NCBI RefSeq assembly: GCF_029223195.1
Contig: NZ_JARHUF010000009.1
Span: 62,001-126,000, forward strand
Source: Vibrio sp. CAU 1672
GTDB lineage: Bacteria; Pseudomonadota; Gammaproteobacteria; Enterobacterales; Vibrionaceae
DNA length: 64,000 nt
Direction: 5' to 3'
Shown here: piece by piece, positions 31,661-41,720 of the stretch
Position numbering within the stretch: position 1 is the stretch's first letter
Layout of the letters: each line of letters begins with the position of its first letter
Translations under genes and position numbers: made by a program
Notes under the pieces: model-generated
Told to the model about the DNA's origin: nothing
Database searches by the model: none
What the model saw: only the letters and a program-made list of their open reading frames with translations

Positions 31661-32791
31661 ATGGACGGATTGATGACCTTATGGTCTGAAACAGGGATCG
31701 CTCACTTTGAGTTCGGTCAGATATGTATGATCGTAGTGGGCTGTCTCCTGCTGTTTTTGGCGATCAGTAAAGGTTTTGAGCCGCTATTGCTGTTACCGAT
31801 CGGCTTTGGTGCAGTGCTGGCCAATATCCCTAATGCCGGTTTTACAGAGCCGGGTGGTTTGCTTTATTACGTGTATCACATCGGGATTGAGTCCGGGGTG
31901 TTCCCGCTGCTGATCTTTATGGGTGTGGGGGCGATGACGGATTTTGGCGCCCTGATTGCCAACCCGAAAACCTTGTGGCTGGGGGCTGCGGCGCAGTTTG
32001 GTATTTTTGCTACCCTGTTCGGGGCGATCTTACTTAACTACGTGCCCGGTATGGAGTTCTCCATGGCGGATGCTTCATCGATTGCGATCATTGGTGGTGC
32101 AGATGGCCCAACCGCGATCTTCCTTGCCAGTAAGTTATCGCCGGATCTGCTTGGTGCTATCGCGGTGGCAGCATACAGCTACATGGCCCTGGTACCGATC
32201 ATCCAGCCACCGATCATGAAAGCGCTGACCACTGAGGAGGAGCGTACTATCCAGATGGCGCAGCTTCGTCATGTTGGCAAGTGGGAGAAAGTGCTTTTCC
32301 CGCTGGCGGTATTAATGATGACGATCCTGTTTCTGCCGTCGGCGACCCCTCTGGTCGGGATGTTCTGTTTAGGTAACCTGATGCGTGAAGCCGGAGTGGT
32401 GGATCGTTTGTCGAAAACCGCTCAGAACGAACTGATCAATATTGTGACTATTTTCCTTGGCCTGGGTGTGGGTTCTAAACTCCAGGCGGATAAATTCCTT
32501 AATTTTGAAACCTTGGGGATTTTGGCACTCGGTGCCGTGGCGTTCAGTATTGGTACGGGTGCCGGTGTGTTAATGGCGAAGTTACTCAATAGGTTCTCCA
32601 AAGAGGATATCAACCCGTTAATTGGGGCCGCAGGCGTGTCTGCGGTGCCGATGGCCGCACGCGTGGTGAACAAAGTGGGGTTACAGGCTAACCCGCAGAA
32701 CTTTTTGCTGATGCATGCGATGGGACCTAATGTTGCCGGGGTGCTTGGTTCGGCCGTTGCGGCTGGTATATTGCTCGCGCTGGTTGGCTGA
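31661..32791 (+). CDS. oadB: Oxaloacetate decarboxylase beta subunit, sodium pump
   Basis: 376 residues with about nine to ten hydrophobic membrane segments. The conserved [20 protein letters not shown] region bears the Asp used in sodium and proton transfer, and [18 protein letters not shown] is near the end. It decarboxylates carboxybiotin and exports sodium, feeding the sodium-motive force used by vibrios. It starts nine bases after oadA. Confidence 0.96.
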   Translation: MDGLMTLWSETGIAHFEFGQICMIVVGCLLLFLAISKGFEPLLLLPIGFGAVLANIPNAGFTEPGGLLYYVYHIGIESGVFPLLIFMGVGAMTDFGALIANPKTLWLGAAAQFGIFATLFGAILLNYVPGMEFSMADASSIAIIGGADGPTAIFLASKLSPDLLGAIAVAAYSYMALVPIIQPPIMKALTTEEERTIQMAQLRHVGKWEKVLFPLAVLMMTILFLPSATPLVGMFCLGNLMREAGVVDRLSKTAQNELINIVTIFLGLGVGSKLQADKFLNFETLGILALGAVAFSIGTGAGVLMAKLLNRFSKEDINPLIGAAGVSAVPMAARVVNKVGLQANPQNFLLMHAMGPNVAGVLGSAVAAGILLALVG

Positions 32792-32885
32792 TGGCTGTCA
32801 GGTGAAGGATAAGCCGGCAAGGTTGATCATCAGGCAATTTGTGCTTTGATGATTAACTTCGCCAAACAAAATGGTTTATAGTCAG

Positions 32886-32911
32886 AGGGATGCTTTTGCA
32901 TCCCTTTTTTT
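32886..32911 (+). terminator. Terminator after oadB
   Basis: 8-bp perfect stem AGGGATGC / GCATCCCT, TTTT loop, then seven T residues. Confidence 0.9.
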
Positions 32912-32932
32912 ATTTCTCTCAGGGAATCGGTT

Positions 32933-33883
32933 ATGGAACATAAACAGATCGTTATTACCGAATTCGGTGACGCAAATGTCCTTGCGATAGAAAAAGCCAT
33001 CATGCCAACGCCACAACCGGGTGAAGTGCTGGTTAAAGTCTCATTTTCCGGAGTGAATCCGATTGACGTTAAAACCCGGGCCGGGCTCGGGTGGGCCGCA
33101 CAGCAGAACCAAGACAAACTCCCTTGGGTTCCGGGGTACGATATTTCAGGCAAAGTGGCGCGATGTGGCGAAGGCTGCAGTAAGTTCGTTCCGGGGGACG
33201 CCGTGTCAGGTTTCATTGGTTTTCCACTTGAAGGCGGGGGGTACAGCCAATACGTGTGTGTGCCAGAGACGCAGTTGTGTCATGTGCCGGATTCAGTGAC
33301 ACTCGAAGCTGCCGCGGTGCTCCCCTTGGCCGGGCAGACGGCGGCGCAAGCCCTGAGCAAAGCAGAAGTCAAAGAAGGTGAGCGGGTGTTAATTCTGGCC
33401 GGCGCCGGCGGGGTCGGTCATCTCGCGGTGCAAATTGCAGTAGCGGCCAAAGCGGAAGTGTTCACCAGCTGCAGTGAGCAGAACCTGGATTTTCTCGCAA
33501 CCTTAGGGGCGCATGCGGTTAACTACCAGTTTGCTCCGGTGTCTGAGCGGGTGGAAGACGTTGATGTCCTGATCGATTTAGTTGGCGGAGACAGCGCCTT
33601 GGATGCATTAAAATGCCTTAAAGACCACGCCCGGGTGATCACTGTACCGACCATTAGTGCCGAGTTGATCTGTGATAAAGCCAGACTGTTGGGCTTTGAC
33701 GCCAGCGGTATGCTGGTTGAGCCGGATCCGCAGCAACTGGATACCTTGTTGTATATGGTCGGGGTTGGGTTGCTTAAAACTGAAGTCCAGCAAATTTACC
33801 CGATGGAGCTGGTGAGTGACGCCCACCGCCAAGTGGAGAGTGGCCATACACGGGGCAAGGTATTGCTTGATATGAGATGTTAG
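32933..33883 (+). CDS. MDR-superfamily NAD(P)H-dependent (quinone-type) oxidoreductase
   Basis: 316 residues. The N-terminal GroES-like domain (VKVSFSGVNPIDVKTRAG, PGYDISGKV, GYSQYVCVPE) is followed by a Rossmann domain with ILAGAGGVGHLAVQIA. The catalytic Cys and structural Cys cluster of zinc alcohol dehydrogenases are absent, so it belongs with zinc-free quinone oxidoreductase-like enzymes. Substrate cannot be told. It overlaps yqaA by seven bases. Confidence 0.85.
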   Translation: MEHKQIVITEFGDANVLAIEKAIMPTPQPGEVLVKVSFSGVNPIDVKTRAGLGWAAQQNQDKLPWVPGYDISGKVARCGEGCSKFVPGDAVSGFIGFPLEGGGYSQYVCVPETQLCHVPDSVTLEAAAVLPLAGQTAAQALSKAEVKEGERVLILAGAGGVGHLAVQIAVAAKAEVFTSCSEQNLDFLATLGAHAVNYQFAPVSERVEDVDVLIDLVGGDSALDALKCLKDHARVITVPTISAELICDKARLLGFDASGMLVEPDPQQLDTLLYMVGVGLLKTEVQQIYPMELVSDAHRQVESGHTRGKVLLDMRC

Positions 33884-34338
33884 ATGTTTTTGACGTTGCT
33901 TTTGCGCAAGTGGCGCTGTGGTTTTCGGACTCTGCCCTGTGGCTTCTGTTTGTCACAGGTTTTTTGAGTGCTACTTTGTTGCCGGGCGGATCGGAAGCGG
34001 GTTTGCTTGCCACCCTTTCGCTGAACCAGTACACGGTATTGGCGGTGATCTTTGTTGCCACCATCGGCAATACGCTCGGTGGATTAACCAACTACTGGCT
34101 GGGTTTATGGCTTCCCAATCGAACTCAGACCGAAAAGCATGGTCATACTGCTTTGAAATGGTTATCAAAATATGGCTATTGGGGTTTGCTGCTTAGCTGG
34201 CTGCCCGTGATTGGCGACCCGCTTTGTCTCGCGGCAGGCTGGCTGAGAATGAACCTTTTGCCGTGCGTTATCGTTATTTTTATCGGCAAAGCTGCCAGAT
34301 ATGGCCTACTTGCTGCCATTTACTTTGGAATATTTTAA
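33877..34338 (+). CDS. yqaA: YqaA family membrane protein (DedA-like)
   Basis: 153 residues with about four hydrophobic segments. The motifs FLSATLLPGGSEAGL, GNTLGGLTNYWLG and WLPVIGDPLCLAAGWLRM are those of the YqaA branch of the SNARE-associated/DedA superfamily. The start ATG lies inside the end of the preceding gene. Its neighbourhood with gshA and luxS is the same as in E. coli. Biochemical role not established. Confidence 0.88.
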   Translation: MLDVFDVAFAQVALWFSDSALWLLFVTGFLSATLLPGGSEAGLLATLSLNQYTVLAVIFVATIGNTLGGLTNYWLGLWLPNRTQTEKHGHTALKWLSKYGYWGLLLSWLPVIGDPLCLAAGWLRMNLLPCVIVIFIGKAARYGLLAAIYFGIF

Positions 34339-34354
34339 GGATTAAGGAAAACAG

Positions 34355-37198
34355 ATGAGAATGTTTTGGGTTGGCGCGTGTTCACTTTTAGTGATCACGG
34401 GATGTGTATCAAACGCGCCAGTGTCTTCGTTGCCAGATGGCGTGACATTTGTCGAAGCGTCGCAAGCGGAAGAGGGAAAAGTCAAAATCCCTTATCAGAA
34501 ATATCAACTTGATAATGGACTAACGGTGATATTGTCACCAGAGCACTCGGATCCGCTGGTCCATGTGGATGTCACTTACCATGTCGGCTCCGCGCGTGAA
34601 GATATCGGTAAATCGGGCTTTGCGCATTTCTTTGAGCATATGATGTTCCAAGGTTCAGAAAACGTTGGTGATCAAGAGCATTTCAAAATCATTACCGAAG
34701 CGGGCGGAACGCTCAACGGAACCACCAATCGCGACCGTACCAATTATTTTGAAACCGTTCCGGCTAACCAACTGGAAAAAATGTTGTGGCTGGAATCGGA
34801 TCGCATGGGCTTCTTGCTAGATGCGGTATCACAGCGCAAATTTGAGATCCAGCGCGATACAGTCAAAAATGAACGGGCCCAGCGCTATGATAACCGTCCT
34901 TACGGGCTGATGTGGGAACGGATCGCTGAAGCCATGTACCCGGAAGGCCACCCTTATTCCTGGCAAACCATCGGCTATGTCGAGGACCTCGATCGTGTTG
35001 ATGTAAACGATCTTAAAGCTTTCTTTTTGCGCTGGTACGGCCCCAATAATGCCGTGCTGACGATTGGCGGTGACATTGATACTGAGCAAACACTGGAGTG
35101 GGTCAATCAATACTTTGGTTCCATCCCTCGTGGGCCGGAAGTCGACAATGCCGCCAAGCAGCCGGCTCAGCTCAGCCAAAATAAATACATTACTCTGGAA
35201 GACCGCATCCAGCAGCCGATGGTGATGGTGGCCTGGCCTACGACTTACAGCGGCGAAGAGAGTCAGGCTTCACTAGATACACTCGCCAGTGTCTTGGGTA
35301 GCGGCAGCAACAGTTACCTTTATCAAGATTTAGTCAAAACCCAAAAAGCGGTTGATGCGGGCTCATTCCACGATTGTGCTGAGCTGGCATGTAACTTTTA
35401 TGTGTATGCGATGGGGGATTCAGGCAATCAGGCAGATCTTGCCCAACTGTATCAAGAGCTGTTGGGCTCATTAGATAAGTTTGCCGGGCAGGGGGTGAGT
35501 GAAGACCGCCTGGAGCAACTGAAAGGTAAAGCGGAAGCTGATGCGATCTTCGCCCTGCAAAGTGTCAAAGGTAAGGTCACCCAACTTGCCTCTAACCAGA
35601 CTTTCTTTGGTCAGCCTGATCGGATTGAACACCAGCTGGAGCAGATTCGTAGCGTTGCGCCAGAATCGGTCAGTCAGGTATATCAGAACTTTGTTGCCGG
35701 AAAAGCCAAAGTAACCCTGAGCGTGGTACCGAAGGGTAAGGCAGAGATGGCCGTTAAACCGGCAAACTTTGTTACCCCTGCCCGAACCTTACCAGAGTAT
35801 GAAAAAATCACTGATGAGCAACTGGCTTATCGCCGTGCACAAGATGACTTTGATCGCTCTGTGCAGCCCACTGTCGGTGAGCCGGTAAAAGCCACGATGC
35901 CGGAGTTGTATGACATTCAGTTTGAGAACGGTTCTAGCTTGCTTGGTACGGTCAGCAGTGAAACGCCGACCGTGATGATGCAGTTCCGCCTGCCGGCGGG
36001 CACCCGTTATGTGGCACCTGGCCAGGAAGGGTTGGCGCAACTGACGGCGGCCATGTTGCAGGAAGGCACGACGAAACATAGCATGGAGGAGTTGCAGGCT
36101 GAACTCGACAAATTAGGCAGTGAAATTACGATAGCCGCGACGGGCTACACCACCGATGTCAGTGTTACGGCATTGGCGAAAAACCTCACGCCAACCCTGA
36201 ATATCGTCGAAGAAATGCTGCACTTCCCGGCATTTAAACCAGAAGATTTTGCCCGGGTGAAAAAGCAGGCGCTGGAAGGTTTAGTGTATGAACAACAAAA
36301 ACCGACCTGGATGGCGTCACAGGCCAGCCGCCAGGTACTTTATGGTGACAGTGTGTTGGCGCGGCCGAAGGATGGCACCCGCGCGGGATTAAGTGCCCTG
36401 ACGCTGGACGATGTCCGCGCGTTTTACCGTCAGCACTATACGCCGCAAAGTGCGCAAATCGTGGTGGTCGGTGACATCCGTAAACCAGAGCTTGAGCAGC
36501 AGCTGGCATTCTGGGCTGACTGGCAAGGCAGCGCCGCCCCGGGCTATCAAACCCAACCGATTGCTGAGCTTGGCGAGCAGAAAGTCCACTTAGTTGATAA
36601 ACCAGGTGCACCGCAGAGCGTGATCATGATGGTTCGCCAGGGGATGCCGTATGACGCGACCGGAGAGTTCTATTTATCTCAGCTAGCCAACTTCAACTTA
36701 GCCGGAAATTTCAACAGCCGAATTAACCTAAATCTGCGTGAAGACAAAGGTTATACTTATGGTGCTTATGGATATTTCTCCGGTAATGTGGAAAGAGGCT
36801 CGGTCGTCTTCACTGCTCAGGTTCGTGCTGATTCGACGGTGGCATCCGTGATTGAGATGGAAAGTGAACTGAATGAGTACGCCTTGTCGGGGATGACGGA
36901 TGCGGAACTGGCCTTTATGCGCCAGGCTGTCGGGCAAAAAGACGCGTTGAAATATGAAACGCCGAGCCAGAAAGCTCAGCTTATCAGTGACATCTTGAGA
37001 TTTAACCTGGACAAGGATTATCTTCAGCAGCGTAATGCGATTGTTGACAGTGTCGACAAAGCGACACTAAACACGCTGGCGCAGCGCTGGTTTGACCCGA
37101 ATGACTATCAGATTGTGGTGGTGGGAGACGCAAAAACGTTACGCCCTCAGTTTGAAAAGTTGGGGAAACACGTGGAAGAGCTTGAAATCATAAGATAG
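34355..37198 (+). CDS. M16-family zinc metallopeptidase, lipoprotein
   Basis: 947 residues. The signal peptide ends in VITGC, predicting an acylated Cys17 and a membrane-anchored periplasmic protein. The first M16 half has the inverted zinc motif HFFEH (His91, Glu94, His95) and the distal Glu in RDTVKNERAQRYDNRP. The second half (from about residue 520) lacks HxxEH but keeps the RINLNLREDKGYTYGAYG motif that completes the active site in pitrilysin-type enzymes. It probably degrades peptides in the periplasm. It begins 16 bases after yqaA. Confidence 0.92.
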   Translation: MRMFWVGACSLLVITGCVSNAPVSSLPDGVTFVEASQAEEGKVKIPYQKYQLDNGLTVILSPEHSDPLVHVDVTYHVGSAREDIGKSGFAHFFEHMMFQGSENVGDQEHFKIITEAGGTLNGTTNRDRTNYFETVPANQLEKMLWLESDRMGFLLDAVSQRKFEIQRDTVKNERAQRYDNRPYGLMWERIAEAMYPEGHPYSWQTIGYVEDLDRVDVNDLKAFFLRWYGPNNAVLTIGGDIDTEQTLEWVNQYFGSIPRGPEVDNAAKQPAQLSQNKYITLEDRIQQPMVMVAWPTTYSGEESQASLDTLASVLGSGSNSYLYQDLVKTQKAVDAGSFHDCAELACNFYVYAMGDSGNQADLAQLYQELLGSLDKFAGQGVSEDRLEQLKGKAEADAIFALQSVKGKVTQLASNQTFFGQPDRIEHQLEQIRSVAPESVSQVYQNFVAGKAKVTLSVVPKGKAEMAVKPANFVTPARTLPEYEKITDEQLAYRRAQDDFDRSVQPTVGEPVKATMPELYDIQFENGSSLLGTVSSETPTVMMQFRLPAGTRYVAPGQEGLAQLTAAMLQEGTTKHSMEELQAELDKLGSEITIAATGYTTDVSVTALAKNLTPTLNIVEEMLHFPAFKPEDFARVKKQALEGLVYEQQKPTWMASQASRQVLYGDSVLARPKDGTRAGLSALTLDDVRAFYRQHYTPQSAQIVVVGDIRKPELEQQLAFWADWQGSAAPGYQTQPIAELGEQKVHLVDKPGAPQSVIMMVRQGMPYDATGEFYLSQLANFNLAGNFNSRINLNLREDKGYTYGAYGYFSGNVERGSVVFTAQVRADSTVASVIEMESELNEYALSGMTDAELAFMRQAVGQKDALKYETPSQKAQLISDILRFNLDKDYLQQRNAIVDSVDKATLNTLAQRWFDPNDYQIVVVGDAKTLRPQFEKLGKHVEELEIIR

Positions 37199-37212
37199 AG
37201 TACACATTTAAT

Positions 37213-37234
37213 AGCGGAGAGGAGACTCTCCGCT
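37213..37234. promoter_or_regulatory. Hairpin after the M16 peptidase gene
   Basis: 9-bp perfect stem AGCGGAGAG / CTCTCCGCT with a GAGA loop, 15 bases past the stop, no T run. Possibly a terminator that relies on the next hairpin, or an mRNA 3' protector. Confidence 0.6.
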
Positions 37235-37289
37235 CTTCGATCCAGATAAATGACTTTGTTGATTGAGGTGATTTATCTAGATCGAAGAG
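37233..37289. promoter_or_regulatory. Long inverted repeat upstream of gshA
   Basis: Arms beginning CTCTTCGATCCAGATAAAT and ending in the complementary strand form about 19 pairs with one mismatch around a 19-nt loop. It lies 71 bases before the gshA start. Confidence 0.7.
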
Positions 37290-37359
37290 GTATCAGTAAC
37301 CTAGCGCCTGCTTGCCGCTCATGGTAGGTGGTCAGCTCCCAATATAAGCGACTCTCATT

Positions 37360-38928
37360 TTGACAGATTTTGCTGCGCGACTAGCACAAGTTGCATCAAA
37401 CCCGGAAGTATTTAAGCAGTTTGGACGCGGTGTTGAGCGAGAAACTTTGCGTTACCATCACGATGGGCGCCTGGCGATGACACCACACCCGCAAGGTCTG
37501 GGCTCCGCCTTTACCAATCAGTGGATCACCACCGATTTTTCTGAATCCCTGCTAGAGTTCATTACCCCGGTATCGCATCAGATCCCTGAGCTGCTGTCTC
37601 AGCTCAAAGATATCCACCACTTCACCCAAACCAAGATGGGTGATGAAAAAATGTGGCCGTTATCTATGCCCTGTTACGTCGGGAGTGAAGACGACATTCA
37701 ACTGGCTCAGTATGGCTCCTCTAATGCGGCAAAAATGAAAACCTTATATCGCGAAGGGCTGAAGCGCCGTTACGGCAGCTTGATGCAGATCATCTCAGGT
37801 GTGCATTTCAACTTTTCGTTCCCAGAGGCGTTTTGGGACGCACTGTACGGTGAGCAAAATGCTTTTCAGCGCCAAGAGGCCAAGTCTGCCGCGTACTTCG
37901 CTTTGATCCGCAATTACTACCGTTTTGGCTGGATGATCCCATATTTCTTTGGCGCATCACCGGCGCTGTGTGGATCGTTTATTCAGGGGCGCGAAACTAA
38001 CCTGCCGTTTGAAAAAATTGGCGGGACGCTGTATTTGCCCAATGCCACTTCACTGCGTTTGAGCGATTTGGGTTACACCAACAGTGCCCAAAGCGTGTTG
38101 AAGATCGGTTTTAACAGCATTGAACAGTACCTGGAAGGGCTGAACGATGCGATTCGTCACCCTTCGGAGCAGTTCGCCAAGATCGGGGTTAAAGTCGATG
38201 GTGAGTATCGCCAGCTGAATGCGAATATTTTGCAGATCGAAAATGAACTGTATGCGCCAATTCGCCCGAAACGGGTTGCCAAGAGTGGTGAAAAACCGTC
38301 TGATGCGTTAAAACGTGGCGGGGTGGAGTATATTGAGATCCGCTCGTTGGATGTTAACCCATTCAGTGCGATCGGGGTGAGTGAAGATCAGGTGCGTTTC
38401 TTGGATCTGTTCCTCACCTGGGCGGCGTTGTCCGATTCAGAACCGATGGACAACTGTGAGCTGGAATGCTGGCGTGATAACTGGAATAAAGTGATTGTCG
38501 CCGGACGAGAAAAAGGCCTGGAGCTGCAAATTGGCTGTCATGGTGAACGTCTGTCGTTGCAAAACTGGGCACACCGGGTTTTTGCTGAGCTACGCCAAAT
38601 CGCCGTCGAGATGGATGCCACCAATGGTGGCAACGCCTACCAGGCGGTGTGCGACAAGCTGGAAGCGTGGATTGAAAACCCAGAGTTAACTATTTCTGGC
38701 CAGTTACTGGCACTGACTAAAGAGCTTGGTGGTTTAGGTAAGGTAGGGTGTGCGCTGGGTAAGCGTTACCGCAGCGAAAACCTCGCTCATCGCTACGAGC
38801 ACTACTCTCAAGATGAGATGGAAACGGAAGTGACCAGCTCGGTGAGTAAACAGCACCAGGCTGAACAAAGTGACAATGAATCATTTGATGAGTTCTTAGC
38901 GCATTATTTTGCTTATTTAGAGCAGTAA
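37360..38928 (+). CDS. gshA: Glutamate-cysteine ligase
   Basis: 522 residues, type 1 bacterial enzyme. [18 protein letters not shown], the [12 protein letters not shown] stretch, [14 protein letters not shown] and [13 protein letters not shown] are family motifs. It makes gamma-glutamylcysteine, the first step of glutathione synthesis. The start is a TTG without a clear ribosome site, as in E. coli gshA, which also uses TTG; this suggests deliberately weak initiation. A large hairpin lies upstream. Confidence 0.95.
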   Translation: MTDFAARLAQVASNPEVFKQFGRGVERETLRYHHDGRLAMTPHPQGLGSAFTNQWITTDFSESLLEFITPVSHQIPELLSQLKDIHHFTQTKMGDEKMWPLSMPCYVGSEDDIQLAQYGSSNAAKMKTLYREGLKRRYGSLMQIISGVHFNFSFPEAFWDALYGEQNAFQRQEAKSAAYFALIRNYYRFGWMIPYFFGASPALCGSFIQGRETNLPFEKIGGTLYLPNATSLRLSDLGYTNSAQSVLKIGFNSIEQYLEGLNDAIRHPSEQFAKIGVKVDGEYRQLNANILQIENELYAPIRPKRVAKSGEKPSDALKRGGVEYIEIRSLDVNPFSAIGVSEDQVRFLDLFLTWAALSDSEPMDNCELECWRDNWNKVIVAGREKGLELQIGCHGERLSLQNWAHRVFAELRQIAVEMDATNGGNAYQAVCDKLEAWIENPELTISGQLLALTKELGGLGKVGCALGKRYRSENLAHRYEHYSQDEMETEVTSSVSKQHQAEQSDNESFDEFLAHYFAYLEQ

Positions 38929-38947
38929 CACGATTGGAGGACCGGGA

Positions 38948-39553
38948 TTGCCGATGAGACTACTACTGCTTGCCATAATCAGTGACGTGATGCTGGTGGG
39001 ATGTGCCACGGCACCTCCGACGCAGCAGGAAAACCTGTGTGAGATATTCCGGGAAAAGTCCGGCTGGTATGAGGATGCCAAAGACATGGAAGAGGAGTGG
39101 GGTACTCCGATCCATGTTGCCATGGCGATCATCCGCCAGGAAAGTAGTTTTCGTCACAATGCCAAACCACCGAAAGACTACCTGTTAGGGGTTATTCCAT
39201 GGGGGCGCGTAAGCAGCGCTTACGGTTACGCCCAGGCGCAGGACCCGGCGTGGCAGGATTTCCAGACGGCGACCCGCCAGGGGGGATCGCGTACTAACTT
39301 TGATGATTCGATGATGTTTGTCGGTTGGTATACCCATGAGTCGCGCCGCCAACTGGGCATATCACTGTGGGATCCGTATAACCAGTATCTTGCTTATCAT
39401 GAAGGCCGGGGTGGTTTTAAGCGCGGTACTTATAAAGGTAAGCCCCAGCTGATCAAAGTCGCACGCCGCGTCGAACAGACAGCAAAAACCTATGGCTGGC
39501 AGCTGAAGCAATGTCGTCAGGAACTCGAAGACAACAGCAGCTGGTTTTTTTAG
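38948..39553 (+). CDS. Putative lytic-transglycosylase-like lipoprotein
   Basis: 201 residues. The signal peptide ends in LVGC. The following domain resembles SLT-type transglycosylases: VAMAIIRQESSFRHNA has the Glu-Ser pair in the right setting, and SSAYGYAQAQDPAW and YLAYHEGRGGF fit the later motifs. It would cut peptidoglycan glycan strands from the membrane. The TTG at 38948 has GGAGG eight bases upstream; the ATG at 38954 is 13 bases from it, so the start is open. It is not named in families I know with certainty. Confidence 0.8.
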   Translation: MPMRLLLLAIISDVMLVGCATAPPTQQENLCEIFREKSGWYEDAKDMEEEWGTPIHVAMAIIRQESSFRHNAKPPKDYLLGVIPWGRVSSAYGYAQAQDPAWQDFQTATRQGGSRTNFDDSMMFVGWYTHESRRQLGISLWDPYNQYLAYHEGRGGFKRGTYKGKPQLIKVARRVEQTAKTYGWQLKQCRQELEDNSSWFF

Positions 39554-39626
39554 CCCTGACCGGTGCTAAATTAATCTATGTATCAACCCGGAACCCGAGT
39601 TGGTCGTTACAATCAGGAGAGATGTA

Positions 39627-40145
39627 ATGCCTTTATTAGATAGTTTTACAGTAGATCACACGCGCATGGCGGCACCCGCAGTTCGGGTGGCAAAGACCAT
39701 GCAGACCCCGAAAGGGGACACCATTACTGTGTTTGATTTGCGCTTTACCGCGCCGAACAAAGAGATCTTGTCGGAGAAAGGTATCCATACCTTAGAGCAT
39801 TTGTACGCCGGCTTTATGCGAAATCACTTAAACAGTGACTCGGTGGAGATCATCGATATCTCCCCGATGGGCTGCCGCACCGGGTTCTATATGAGTCTGA
39901 TCGGTACGCCGTCAGAGCAGCAAGTGGCGGACGCCTGGCTGGCATCAATGCAGGATGTATTGAAAGTCGAAAGCCAAAGCAAAATTCCTGAGCTGAACGA
40001 GTACCAGTGTGGTACCGCAGCAATGCATTCACTGGCAGAAGCGCAGCAAATCGCGAACAACATTTTGGCGGCGGGTATCTCGGTGAACAAAAACGACGAA
40101 CTGGCGTTGCCGGAAGCGATGCTTAAAGAGCTCCGGGTCGAGTAA
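39627..40145 (+). CDS. luxS: S-ribosylhomocysteine lyase, AI-2 synthase
   Basis: 172 residues from the ATG at 39627 (an in-frame start at 39600 is non-conserved). Zinc ligands are HTLEHLYA and the Cys in [12 protein letters not shown]; the catalytic Cys is in [15 protein letters not shown]. It splits S-ribosylhomocysteine into homocysteine and DPD, the precursor of autoinducer 2, which in vibrios feeds the phosphorelay controlling the HapR-type regulator found near the end of this window. Confidence 0.98.
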   Translation: MPLLDSFTVDHTRMAAPAVRVAKTMQTPKGDTITVFDLRFTAPNKEILSEKGIHTLEHLYAGFMRNHLNSDSVEIIDISPMGCRTGFYMSLIGTPSEQQVADAWLASMQDVLKVESQSKIPELNEYQCGTAAMHSLAEAQQIANNILAAGISVNKNDELALPEAMLKELRVE

Positions 40146-40170
40146 GTTCGCTTTTAACCTCTGTGATGAA

Positions 40171-40206
40171 AAAAGAGCCTGATGCAGTCATCAGGCTCTT
40201 TTGTTT
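40171..40206. terminator. Bidirectional terminator between luxS and the CNNM gene
   Basis: 12-bp perfect stem AAAAGAGCCTGA / TCAGGCTCTTTT with an 8-nt loop and A/T tracts on both sides. Confidence 0.85.
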
Positions 40207-41486
40207 TACTGGTCGTTGTTCTTTTTGCGCTTGGGGTAAACCCGCACCAGTTTGATCCGGTTTTCATCCAGTTCGACGATTTCCATTGCGTGTCCGGCGA
40301 CCCGAACGCTGAGGTGGCTTTCTGGGATGTCTTCAAGGTGCTCGAGGATCAACCCGTTGAGTGTCCGGGGACCATCGGTGGGGAGCTTCCATTTCAGGCC
40401 CTTGTTAATATCACGGATGTTGGTGCTGCCCTCAATCAGGAAGCTACCGTCGCCCTGCGGCGAGATTTCGTCGGACAGGCTCGGCGCAATCGAAGTGGTA
40501 AACTCGCCGACAATCTCTTCCAGAATGTCTTCCAACGTAACCAGGCCAATGATGTCGCCGTACTCGTCAACAATCAAACCGATGCGTTGCTTATTACGCT
40601 GAAACTTTAACATCTGGACATTGAGCGGGGTGCCTTCCGGAATGTAATAAACCTCATCAGCGGCACGCAGTAACGTCTCTTTATTGAACTCGTTCTTTTC
40701 TAACATCAGACGGTACGCTTCGCGTAAACGCAGCATCCCGACCACTTCGTCAATCTGGTCACGGTAAAAAACGATGCGTCCGTGAGGCGAGTGGGTCAAC
40801 TGACGTACGATGGATTTCCAGTCATCATTGATATCGATACCGGTGATCTCATTACGCGGCACCATGATGTCGTTAACCGTTACGTGTTCCAGATCAAGAA
40901 TGGATACCAGCATATCCTGGTGACGCCGCGGGATCAGGCCGCCGGCTTCATTAACGACTGTGCGCAGTTCTTCGGAACTAAGGTGATCTTCTACCGTATG
41001 TTCGGTTTTGACTCCGAGCAAGCGGATAAAGCCATTGGTGATGAAGTTGACCAGTAATACCAGTGGTGAGAGTAATTTCATCAAAATGCTCAGCAGGATA
41101 CTGCTCGCATAGGAAACTCGTTCAGGGTACAGCGCGGCGATGGTTTTGGGTGTCACCTCAGCAAACACCAACACCACCAGAGTTAAGACCCCGGTAGCGA
41201 TAGCCACACCAATATCACCGTAAAGACGCATGCCGAGAATGGTGGCGATAGCCGAAGCGAGAATGTTGACGAGGTTATTACCAATCAGGATCAGTCCGAT
41301 CAAGCGATCCGGACGGCCAAGGAGCTTTTCGACTCGTTTGGCCCCTTTGTGACCATGATTGGCCAAGTGCTTTAAGCGGTAACGGTTCAAAGACATCATC
41401 CCTGTTTCTGAACCGGAGAAGTAACCTGAAATAACGATGAGACACGCGAGTAGCGCAAATAAGATACCCGTAGATATGTCGTCCAA
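40206..41486 (-). CDS. CNNM/CBS-domain membrane protein, CorB/YfjD type
   Basis: 426 residues. The N-terminal DUF21/CNNM domain (about 1-190) has four hydrophobic segments and the GSETGMMSLNRYRL and FAEVTPKTIAALYPE motifs. Two CBS domains follow (IMVPRNEITGIDIN; GLIVDEYGDIIGLVTLEDILEEIVGE), then a CorC_HlyC domain (GSFLIEGSTNIRDIN). Relatives transport or sense magnesium and other divalent ions; old annotations call them hemolysin-like. E. coli yfjD lies next to ypjD and ffh as here. Confidence 0.93.
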   Translation of the reverse strand: MDDISTGILFALLACLIVISGYFSGSETGMMSLNRYRLKHLANHGHKGAKRVEKLLGRPDRLIGLILIGNNLVNILASAIATILGMRLYGDIGVAIATGVLTLVVLVFAEVTPKTIAALYPERVSYASSILLSILMKLLSPLVLLVNFITNGFIRLLGVKTEHTVEDHLSSEELRTVVNEAGGLIPRRHQDMLVSILDLEHVTVNDIMVPRNEITGIDINDDWKSIVRQLTHSPHGRIVFYRDQIDEVVGMLRLREAYRLMLEKNEFNKETLLRAADEVYYIPEGTPLNVQMLKFQRNKQRIGLIVDEYGDIIGLVTLEDILEEIVGEFTTSIAPSLSDEISPQGDGSFLIEGSTNIRDINKGLKWKLPTDGPRTLNGLILEHLEDIPESHLSVRVAGHAMEIVELDENRIKLVRVYPKRKKNNDQ

Positions 41487-41593
41487 AACGTTGCTGTTCC
41501 TTTTTGCTGTTTGGTTAATTAATGACCGAATTCGGTCTGGATGTCAATTGAGTAAGCGGTACTCTATTTTATTTACTGTGTAACATAAAGGAA

Positions 41594-41612
41594 AAGGAGC
41601 CATCGGCTCCTT
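41594..41612 (-). terminator. Terminator after the CcsA-like gene
   Basis: Perfect 8-bp stem AAGGAGCC / GGCTCCTT with an ATC loop; on the minus strand it runs into a T-rich stretch. Confidence 0.7.
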
Positions 41613-41720
41613 ATTTATCCCCAAATAACCTTGCCGGTGTGGTTTTACGCCAATAACTTAGCGTGGCAACGAAACAATGAATCACACCACTTGTGGTCCT
41701 GGGTCCACACCCGACAGCGA

